NCBI GenBank assembly: GCA_964483105.1
Contig: CAYZZU010000055.1
Span: 1-11,387, forward strand
Source: CAYZZU01 sp964483105
GTDB lineage: Bacteria > CG2-30-53-67
Direction of reading: 5' to 3'
Length of the DNA: 11,387 nt
Positions 5,806 to 11,387 of this stretch are shown piece by piece. Position 1 is the stretch's first letter. Every line of letters begins with the position of its first letter. Under the pieces are notes generated by a model. The model ran no database searches and was not told where the DNA came from. It saw nothing but the letters and a program-made list of their open reading frames with translations. Made by a program: the position numbers and the translations under genes.

Positions 5806-7977
5806 TCAGCAATGACCGGACCGGACCGAATTGACGAAGACCTTGACGATCTCAGGATCGAACTGCTTCCCTGCCTGTTTCAGAAGCTCCCGACAGGCCC
5901 TCTCCCGGGAAAGACCGCGCCGATAGGGACGATCCGAGGTCATCGCCTGGAAGGCCTCCACCACGGCAAGGATCCGGGCCGTAAGAGGAATTTGCTTACC
6001 CTTGATTCCGTGGGGGTATCCCTTACCGTCGTACCGCTCGTGGTGAGATAAAATGGCGGGAATAATACTCTCCAGTTGGCTGACCTTCCTCAGAATCATC
6101 TCGCCGACTTCCGGATGTCCCTGGATGATCAGCTTTTCCTCTTCATTCAACGGCCCCGGCTTGTTCAGGATCTCTTCGGGAACACTCACGGTCCCGATAT
6201 CGTGCAGAATTCCGGCAAGGCGTACCCCTTCGATCTCACCCGGAGACAAATTCAGAGACTCAGCGAGGGTCACGGCATAATGTACCACTTCATCTGAATG
6301 CCCCCGCGTAAAGATGTTTTTGGCGTCCACGGCGGCGGCCAGATCCCGCATGACCTTAAGCTTCGCATCAATCAGGATCTCCTCAAGGTAATCATCTTTC
6401 GTCTCAATCATGGATTTCAGCGTCTCGTCATAACGGCAGACACGGTTTCTGCCCTCCTTTTTCGCGAAATAGAGAGCCTGGTCCGACCTCATGATCAGCT
6501 CTTCCCTTCCTTTCGCATCACCCGGAAAGGCGGCAATCCCTATGCTGACGGTGATATGGAGTTCCTCTCCGGTGGATTCATTCCGGAAAGGTTTTTCGAA
6601 AACTGTTCCGCGGATCCGTTCCGCCACGACCTTCGCGTGATCGTACGAAGTCTCCGGAAGGATCAGGACGAACTCCTCGCCGCCGTACCGGGCGGGAATA
6701 TCAATGTCGCGAACCAGCATCCGGATCGTTCGGGCCACCTCCTGCAGGACACGGTCGCCCACCTGGTGTCCGAACCGGTCGTTGAAGGTCTTAAAATGAT
6801 CGATGTCGATCATCACAAGGGCGAGAGGACGATTGTACCGCTCAGACCGCCGCGTCTCCGCCTCCAACCGGTTCTGGAACTCCCGGTGATTCAGAAGACC
6901 CGTTAAACCATCCGTGATCGCCAACCTGCGGGTATGTTCATGAAGCCTGGCGTTTTCGATTGCGAGAACGACCTGGAAGGAATAGGTCAGGAGCAGGTCC
7001 ATATCCAGGCTGTGGAAGACCTCTCCACCGACCTTGTTCATCACGACAAGAAGACCGACGGGAGTATCCTGGCTACAATACAGGGGGACCGCCAGCAGGC
7101 AACACCCTCCCGGGACGGAAAAGGGAAGGTCCGAGGTCTCCCTTTCCTGATCCTCGAAACAGAGATTCAGAACCTGGCGGGAGTCCAGCATCTCCGAAAG
7201 GGCCGATCCGATCGTTTTCCGGAGATTCAGGGACTCGCGCTTGAGACCTCCGGACAGGAAAACCTCCTCGATCTCACGGGATTCCGGTCGGAGAACGATC
7301 AGAATGGCGGCTTCCGAACGAAGAAGGTATCGCCCATGGTCGGCTATCCCCTGGAACAGAGAATCCATGGTGGATTCGGCGGAAAGGGAAATCGTGGCCT
7401 CATTCAAGATATTCAACTGCCGAATCTGCTGCTCCTTTTCCTCCTTGACCAGCAGATTCCCGATCGCCGTCGCGGCATGATCCGAAAAAAGCCGGATTCC
7501 CTGAATCCGTGATTCCGATTCCGGAGGTATTTCGCTGAAAAAACAATAGAAGAGGCCCGATTGCCGATTTCGGAACGCCAGCGGGAAACAGATACAGAAG
7601 CGTATCCCCTCTTCTTCCGCTCCCGGAATCTTTTCAAGGGATTCGCAGGCATAGACTCCGTCCGCGGCCCGAGTCCGGATCTCATCGTGAATCTTCCCGG
7701 CAAGCCCTCTGGTGACACCGGCCGGAAAAAGCTCGGACTTCTTTCCCCGCAGATCTCCGGACAGAACCACGCACCCCGCAATCGCTCCGGACAGCTTCGT
7801 CCCCTCATCCAAAATCAACCGGATCAGGTCAATCTTGTTCGTAACCGTATGGAGTTCAGTGGTAATCCGAGTTAACTCAAGGAGCTGATCCGTCTTCAGG
7901 GAGTCTGATTTCAGCATGGGACCGGATGACGACGTAAAGATGTTATCAGGAAAAACACCAGTGGAGCTTGACTTCAA
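5806..7977 (-). CDS. GAF-GAF-GGDEF-HD-GYP cyclic-di-GMP signalling protein
   Basis: Predicted soluble c-di-GMP enzyme of 723 residues. Two GAF-like sensory domains (about 30-178 and 195-345) precede a GGDEF diguanylate cyclase domain (about 355-515) and an HD-GYP domain (about 545-723). The cyclase half looks active: DGLTGLLNHREF, metal-binding Asp391 in IDIDHFK, NDRFGHQVGD and YGGEEF (431-436), with an RDID inhibitory site (423-426) five residues before Y-GGEEF spacing ends. The HD-GYP half keeps GH (559-560), HD (592-593), HP (621-622) and HHERYDGKGYP (645-655). Its HDIGK lysine is Thr596, and the usual D-x-[FY]-D-A reads E674-A-F-Q677-A. No membrane segment is seen, so the GAF domains probably sense a cytoplasmic ligand. 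The start is uncertain: TTG at 7977 with a weak AGGT upstream, or ATG at 7917 with no clear ribosome site. It converges on selD with a 15-bp gap. Confidence 0.88.
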   Translation of the reverse strand: MKSSSTGVFPDNIFTSSSGPMLKSDSLKTDQLLELTRITTELHTVTNKIDLIRLILDEGTKLSGAIAGCVVLSGDLRGKKSELFPAGVTRGLAGKIHDEIRTRAADGVYACESLEKIPGAEEEGIRFCICFPLAFRNRQSGLFYCFFSEIPPESESRIQGIRLFSDHAATAIGNLLVKEEKEQQIRQLNILNEATISLSAESTMDSLFQGIADHGRYLLRSEAAILIVLRPESREIEEVFLSGGLKRESLNLRKTIGSALSEMLDSRQVLNLCFEDQERETSDLPFSVPGGCCLLAVPLYCSQDTPVGLLVVMNKVGGEVFHSLDMDLLLTYSFQVVLAIENARLHEHTRRLAITDGLTGLLNHREFQNRLEAETRRSERYNRPLALVMIDIDHFKTFNDRFGHQVGDRVLQEVARTIRMLVRDIDIPARYGGEEFVLILPETSYDHAKVVAERIRGTVFEKPFRNESTGEELHITVSIGIAAFPGDAKGREELIMRSDQALYFAKKEGRNRVCRYDETLKSMIETKDDYLEEILIDAKLKVMRDLAAAVDAKNIFTRGHSDEVVHYAVTLAESLNLSPGEIEGVRLAGILHDIGTVSVPEEILNKPGPLNEEEKLIIQGHPEVGEMILRKVSQLESIIPAILSHHERYDGKGYPHGIKGKQIPLTARILAVVEAFQAMTSDRPYRRGLSRERACRELLKQAGKQFDPEIVKVFVNSVRSGHC

Positions 7978-7992
7978 GTGACCTATATAATA

Positions 7993-8037
7993 ATTATAAC
8001 TGTAATCATTATAACTTCACAGTTTTTTCTTCGTCAA
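7993..8037 (-). promoter_or_regulatory. Strong predicted promoter with 15-bp direct repeat, for the GGDEF/HD-GYP gene
   Basis: On the minus strand TTGACG (8032-8037) and a perfect TATAAT (8008-8013) are 18 bp apart, predicting a start near 8001 and a leader of about 24 bases to the TTG at 7977. The nonamer AGTTATAAT occurs twice at 15-bp spacing (plus-strand 8008-8016 and 7993-8001). One copy contains the -10 box and the other covers the start site, so the repeat could also be an operator. The region is far more AT-rich than the flanking genes. Confidence 0.55.
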
Positions 8038-8129
8038 CACAAAATGTCAAAAAAAATCAACGGGGAATTGACGCGTTCATCAGCCTGGACACCTGTTGAT
8101 CTTGACACAACGAAACAGGAAAGCTGATT

Positions 8130-8408
8130 ATGGAATGGAAGATATTTTTCACCACGTTCGGAATGCTGTTCCTCGCGGAACTGGGAGACAAGACACAACT
8201 CGCCGTCATCTCACTCGCCTCGGTTGGGAAACACCCGATCGCCGTTTTTCTGGGCGCCGTTTCCGCCCTGACCCTGGCCACACTGATCGGCGTGCTTGCA
8301 GGAGAGCTTCTCGGCAGATGGATTCCCAAGGTTCTGATGCACAAAAGCGCGGGAATCGTCTTGATTGTCGCGGGCCTCTTCCTTCTTTTTCAGAGAACCT
8401 CCTCCTGA
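8130..8408 (+). CDS. Single-repeat GDT1/TMEM165 (UPF0016) family membrane protein
   Basis: Predicted inner-membrane cation transporter subunit. Characterised relatives move Mn2+ or Ca2+, for example bacterial manganese exporters and yeast Gdt1. The 92 residues contain the hallmark ELGDKT (17-22), whose acidic residues are thought to form the ion path, and three hydrophobic segments (about 5-16, 37-57 and 72-87). Most family members carry two such repeats in about 190-230 residues. This gene encodes only one, with a normal start and stop, so it probably works as a dimer or with a second half-size partner; none is seen nearby. The start ATG follows an AGGA about 10 bases upstream. It diverges from the c-di-GMP gene across 152 bp and converges on fabF with a 15-bp gap. 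The transported ion is inferred from the family only. Confidence 0.85.
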   Translation: MEWKIFFTTFGMLFLAELGDKTQLAVISLASVGKHPIAVFLGAVSALTLATLIGVLAGELLGRWIPKVLMHKSAGIVLIVAGLFLLFQRTSS

Positions 8409-8423
8409 GAACAGCATGGAGTC

Positions 8424-9659
8424 TCACGCCCCGCGGATAATCAGGGCGATATTGTTTCCTCCGAACCCGAGAGAAGTGGAAAGAACCGTGGAAACCTCCC
8501 GGCGGTCCGCCCTTTCCCGGACCGGATTCAGGTCACATTCGCAATCCAGATGTTCCAGATTGGGGATGGGAGGGATGATCCCTGTTTCGATCGACAGAAC
8601 GGAGGCAACAGCCTCCAGGGCGGCGCTGGCTCCAAGCATGTGACCGGTCATCGACTTAACGGCACAAAGAGGAATCCCACCCGCCCGGGCGCCGAAAACA
8701 CCCCTGAATGCCCGCGCCTCGACGCGATCATTCAAGAGGGTTCCCGTACCATGGGCATTGATTAAATCGATCTCTTCCGAAGAGATGCCGGCTTCTTTCA
8801 TGGCCTGGACCATGGCGCGCATCAACCCTTCCCCCCGGGGCTCCGGGGTTGTGACGTGATAGGCATCAGCCGTCATCCCGAAACCGAGGATCTCTCCCAA
8901 AATCCGGCCTCCTCTTGATTTCGCATGCTCCCATCTTTCCAGGATCAGGACAGCCGCCCCTTCGGCAACTACAAACCCGTCCCGATCCCGATCGAAGGGA
9001 CGGCAAGCCCTTGCCGGTGTCCGGTTCCTTTTCGAAAGAACACCCATCCGGGAAAAACCACCAATCGTTAAGGGAGTAATCGGAGCCTCCGCTCCTCCAG
9101 CCACCATGATATCGGCCTCACCGGAACGGATGATGCGGACCGCCTCCCCCACAGCATGAGCGCCGGAGCCACAGGCTGTGGAAACAGCCAGGCACGGTCC
9201 CCTGATTCCGTATTGAATTGAAATCATGGCTGGAGCCTGATTGACCAAGGAGGAAACCGCGAGATGGGGAGAGATCCCGTGTACCCCCCGTTTCGTGTAT
9301 CCACTCCAGTTGGACTCAAGCGTTGTCATTCCGCCCCGGCTGGACCCAAGCACCACCCCGACACGGGCAGGATCCCAATCGTCCCGCTCGAGCCCGGCCT
9401 GAGACAGAGCTTCTCCTGAAGCGACAAGGGCGTACATCACGAACGGATCGAGATGATTCCGCCATTTTTTCGAGAGCCCCTCAATGGAAAGACTTTGCCG
9501 GATTTCCCCGGCCATGCGGCATGAAAATCCTGCGGGATCAAACCGGGTGATCGGTCCAATCCCTGAACGTCCCTGAACCAGGCCTTCCCACGTCTCTCCC
9601 ACGGAAATTCCCAGAGGAGTCAGCGCTCCCAGGCCCGTGATGGCTATCCTTTGGACCAT
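8424..9659 (-). CDS. fabF: Beta-ketoacyl-ACP synthase II (FabF-type condensing enzyme)
   Basis: Condenses malonyl-ACP with an acyl-ACP to extend a fatty-acyl chain. The 411 residues match the FabF length. The catalytic triad is present: Cys163 in TACGSGAHAVGEA, His303 in NAHGTGT and His340 in SMTGHMLG, with Lys335 also conserved. Near the C-terminus the gating loop reads GFGGNN (398-403), where E. coli FabF has GFGGTN. The start ATG has AGGTGAG upstream and lies inside the end of a 23-codon small ORF. In most genomes fabF directly follows acpP, often with fabD, fabG or fabH nearby. None of these is present here, so this could be the housekeeping enzyme moved from its operon or a second, specialised ketosynthase. 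I cannot decide between these from the sequence. Confidence 0.9.
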   Translation of the reverse strand: MVQRIAITGLGALTPLGISVGETWEGLVQGRSGIGPITRFDPAGFSCRMAGEIRQSLSIEGLSKKWRNHLDPFVMYALVASGEALSQAGLERDDWDPARVGVVLGSSRGGMTTLESNWSGYTKRGVHGISPHLAVSSLVNQAPAMISIQYGIRGPCLAVSTACGSGAHAVGEAVRIIRSGEADIMVAGGAEAPITPLTIGGFSRMGVLSKRNRTPARACRPFDRDRDGFVVAEGAAVLILERWEHAKSRGGRILGEILGFGMTADAYHVTTPEPRGEGLMRAMVQAMKEAGISSEEIDLINAHGTGTLLNDRVEARAFRGVFGARAGGIPLCAVKSMTGHMLGASAALEAVASVLSIETGIIPPIPNLEHLDCECDLNPVRERADRREVSTVLSTSLGFGGNNIALIIRGA

Positions 9660-9715
9660 ATCCCGCTCACCTGCTCAAAAAAACAGAACCGCAAGATGAA
9701 AGACCTGGCCCTCAT
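9644..9715 (-). CDS. Candidate 23-residue leader peptide overlapping the fabF start
   Basis: On the minus strand an ATG at 9713-9715 is preceded, 4 bases away, by a near-consensus AAGGAG (9720-9725), a better ribosome site than that of fabF itself. The frame encodes MRARSFILRFCFFEQVSGIW and three more residues, and stops at TAG 9644-9646, 14 codons' worth of distance past the mid-leader and 16 bases inside fabF. Such overlap would couple fabF translation to reading of the leader. The peptide is hydrophobic and arginine-rich at its start, with no run of codons that would suggest amino-acid attenuation. It may simply be a chance ORF with a good Shine-Dalgarno sequence. Confidence 0.35.
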   Translation of the reverse strand: MRARSFILRFCFFEQVSGIWSKG

Positions 9716-9802
9716 TCTTCTCCTTATGATCCTCTAATTCACGAAAAATAGTCGGGCTCATTACTCCGCATCCATGCTGTCTTCAGATGCCCTATGGAGG
9801 CC

Positions 9803-9831
9803 AATATAACACATCTGCGATTATCAGACAA
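9803..9831 (-). promoter_or_regulatory. Predicted promoter for fabF and its leader ORF
   Basis: On the minus strand TTGTCT (9826-9831) and TATATT (9803-9808) are 17 bp apart. Transcription would start near 9796, giving an untranslated leader of about 137 bases to the fabF ATG and about 81 bases to the small leader ORF. The -35 match is moderate. Confidence 0.4.
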
Positions 9832-10097
9832 TGGAACTTCATCAGGACTTCCCCCAATTTTTCAGGGTCAGCAAGTCCAAGACGAAAAGCAATTCACCCA
9901 TTAAAAAACCCAACCTTTTTGACAGGATGAACCGGATCGTGCAACGGATTTTTCGAAGGATTCTTGTTCGGTTTTCCGGAATCTGCTCCAAACGCCCCAG
10001 ACATTTTACAATGCGAAATTTTCATCTTTTTATCTGTGTGCTTCATGTGCTTTGTGATGACACGCAACCCTTTTTTTCGTACAAATTGTTAACGCAA
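9832..10097. other. Intergenic region with degenerate repeat traces
   Basis: This divergent spacer between the fabF and ATPase promoters holds no convincing gene. It is AT-richer than its surroundings. GGAT occurs at 9925, 9934, 9946 and 9958 (spacings 9, 12 and 12) after a TTTTTGACA. About 60 bases further is CATCTTTTTATCTGTGTGC (10022-10040). The two halves resemble, in worn form, the AGGATTAACAGGAT / ATCTGTGT type of interspersed repeat that I recall from anaerobic proteobacterial genomes. I see no tRNA, structured RNA or terminator here. Confidence 0.3.
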
Positions 10098-10126
10098 TTG
10101 ACAATCAGTTCTATTCGTGCTATTGT
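10098..10126 (+). promoter_or_regulatory. Strong predicted promoter abutting the ATPase start codon
   Basis: A perfect TTGACA (10098-10103) and TATTGT (10121-10126) are 17 bp apart. With the usual spacing, transcription would begin at 10133, the A of the ATG. The transcript would then be leaderless, and the CGGAG between the -10 box and the ATG would not be in it. Confidence 0.5.
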
Positions 10127-10132
10127 CGGAGT

Positions 10133-11299
10133 ATGATTGAACGTGAAGCAGCCGAAAAGGTCCTCTACTTTGCCCGGCATTACCCGGTGGTAACCATAAC
10201 AGGCCCGCGACAATCCGGGAAAACGACCCTCTGCCGGATGGTCTTTCCCGAAAAACCTTACGTCAACCTGGAAGGAATCGAGGAAAGAATCTATGCAGCT
10301 TCCGACCCCAAAGGGTTCCTTGCAAGGTTCCCGGACGGGGCCGTCCTGGACGAGATCCAGCGTGTACCGGACCTCCTTTCCTATATCCAGGTGATCGTTG
10401 ACGAACATCCCCGGACGGGGCGGTTCATCATTACGGGAAGTCACAACTTCGAGCTGATGAACAGTATCAACCAGTCTCTGGCAGGACGCACCGCCCTCGT
10501 CCATCTCCTCCCTTTCTCCCTGTCCGAGATGTTCCGGGGCGAAAAACCGAAATCACTCACCACGTTGCTCTATACCGGAGGATTTCCCCGGATCTACAAT
10601 GAAAAGCTGAACCCCACCGAGGCGTTCTCCTTCTACCTGAGTACTTATATTGAACGGGACCTCCGTTCACTGATCCATATCCAAGACCTCTCCCGCTTCG
10701 AGATTTTCCTGAAACTGTGCGCAACCCGGTCGGCGCAAGTCCTGAACCTCTCCTCTCTCGGCAACGATTGCGGTGTCAACCACAACACCATAAAGAACTG
10801 GCTTTCCATTCTGGAAGCCAGTTATATCATCAAACTTCTTCACCCCTACTACGTCAACCAGGGCAAACGGCTCATCAAGTCACCGAAGCTCTATTTTCTC
10901 GATACAGGTCTGGCCTCTTTTCTTCTAGGGATTCAGAATGAAGGCCATCTCGATTCCCATCCACTCCGGGGCGCCCTTTTTGAAACCCTCGTTGTCTCCG
11001 AACTGCTGAAAAAACGTTTCAACCACGGGAAGACAGACAATCTCTTTTTCCTTCGGGACAGTAAAGGTCATGAGGTGGATATCCTGCTCGATTACGGATC
11101 CTTCATAGATCTCCTGGAAGTGAAGTTAAGCAATACGCTGAATCGCGAGATGTTCAAGGGAATTCACCATTACCGGAACCTGTACCCCGGAACCAGAAAG
11201 TGCATCCTGATCTACGGAGGCGATCAGTCACGAAAACAGTACAACGTCCAGACCGTCCCCTGGTCTCAACTCGGCACGATGAGACTCGACGCCCCATGA
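10133..11299 (+). CDS. AAA_14 / DUF4143 family ATPase
   Basis: Member of the widespread prokaryotic ATP-binding family with an N-terminal AAA_14 P-loop domain and a C-terminal DUF4143 domain; no biochemical role is settled. The 388 residues are typical. Visible features: Walker A GPRQSGKTT (24-32), Walker B AVLDEIQ (70-76), and a sensor-1-like FIITGSHN (98-105). A winged-helix-like segment follows (about 190-235), then a PD-(D/E)XK-like region with FETLVVSE (283-290), GHEVDIL (312-318) and LLEVKLS (327-333), where Glu284, Asp316, Glu329 and Lys331 are the likely nuclease-fold residues. The ATG gives the usual family N-terminus, with the P-loop starting near residue 24. The gene stands alone, with intergenic repeats on both sides. 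The family is patchily distributed and often moves between genomes, so recent acquisition is possible; codon use is not obviously different from the neighbours. No antitoxin-like or restriction partner is seen. Confidence 0.88.
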   Translation: MIEREAAEKVLYFARHYPVVTITGPRQSGKTTLCRMVFPEKPYVNLEGIEERIYAASDPKGFLARFPDGAVLDEIQRVPDLLSYIQVIVDEHPRTGRFIITGSHNFELMNSINQSLAGRTALVHLLPFSLSEMFRGEKPKSLTTLLYTGGFPRIYNEKLNPTEAFSFYLSTYIERDLRSLIHIQDLSRFEIFLKLCATRSAQVLNLSSLGNDCGVNHNTIKNWLSILEASYIIKLLHPYYVNQGKRLIKSPKLYFLDTGLASFLLGIQNEGHLDSHPLRGALFETLVVSELLKKRFNHGKTDNLFFLRDSKGHEVDILLDYGSFIDLLEVKLSNTLNREMFKGIHHYRNLYPGTRKCILIYGGDQSRKQYNVQTVPWSQLGTMRLDAP

Positions 11300-11339
11300 T
11301 CCTCCCTTGATTGCACGAGCTGTCGGGCGGGGCTCAGGC

Positions 11340-11387
11340 GTCTTTTGGGGTCATGTGTCTTTTGGGGTCAGACTTCGCTAATTCTAT
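11340..11387. repeat. Tandem GTCTTTTGGGGTCA motif at window end
   Basis: The 14-mer GTCTTTTGGGGTCA occurs at 11340-11353 and again at 11357-11370, a 17-bp period. The second copy continues into GACTTCGCTAATTCTAT, where the window ends. I recall similar GGGGTCAGAC strings next to Y1 (REP-associated tyrosine) transposase genes in anaerobic bacteria. No transposase is visible here, and one could lie just past the edge. No convincing terminator for the ATPase gene is present in 11300-11339. Confidence 0.45.

Noticed and set aside
8041..8129. Promoter for the GDT1 gene from TTGACG at 8068
   Set aside because: No acceptable -10 box lies 16-18 bp downstream, so I did not call one.
9832..10132. Possible small RNA or missing acpP gene upstream of fabF
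   Set aside because: I found no acyl-carrier-protein motif (DSL) in any frame and no stable hairpin with a terminator.
10043..10504. Minus-strand frame of 153 codons at the start of the ATPase gene
   Set aside because: It is antisense to the P-loop region of a clear AAA_14 protein and has no motif of its own.

Overview
This window reads as an ordinary chromosomal segment of a Gram-negative bacterium. It is moderately GC-rich, with dense genes and short spacers. The mix of genes (selenocysteine-containing SelD, GH57 amylase-type enzyme, ROK glucokinase, single-domain GDT1/UPF0016 transporter, GAF-GGDEF-HD-GYP protein) resembles anaerobes or facultative anaerobes of the former Deltaproteobacteria, Nitrospirota or similar lineages. 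The sequence alone does not fix the taxon. Selenocysteine in SelD implies that selA, selB and selC lie elsewhere in the genome.

Layout. Bases 94-4651 hold a minus-strand block, read right to left: trmJ (tRNA 2'-O-methyltransferase), ftsB (divisome coiled-coil protein), a cytoplasmic GH57 glycoside hydrolase and a ROK sugar kinase. The last two fit a glycogen or maltodextrin use pathway in which released glucose is phosphorylated. A good promoter lies between trmJ and ftsB, so ftsB-GH57-glk is probably one transcript. Divergent from trmJ, across an 89-bp gap with overlapping promoters, is selD (4741-5790). Its 18th codon is an in-frame UGA at the catalytic position, so a standard gene caller would miss its N-terminus.

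Bases 5806-7977 (minus) encode a two-GAF, GGDEF and HD-GYP protein that should make c-di-GMP and has a partly degenerate HD-GYP half. It has a strong sigma70-type promoter. Divergent from it is a 92-residue single-repeat GDT1/UPF0016 membrane protein (8130-8408). This converges on a solitary fabF-type ketoacyl synthase (8424-9659, minus) that is preceded by a short candidate leader peptide. Two convergent gene pairs each end only 15 bp apart, with no visible terminator between them.

The right end (about 9830-11387) is more accessory in character. An intergenic stretch carries degenerate GGAT-type repeat traces. A lone AAA_14/DUF4143 ATPase follows, whose predicted promoter would place the transcript start exactly on the ATG. 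The window ends in two tandem copies of a TCTTTTGGGGTCA motif; two related TGACCCC copies in opposite orientation lie at the left end.

I see no new multi-gene defence or metabolic system. The strongest non-routine observations are the selenoprotein SelD with a candidate bSECIS hairpin, the degenerate HD-GYP domain, the apparently leaderless ATPase gene and the small ORF overlapping the start of fabF.
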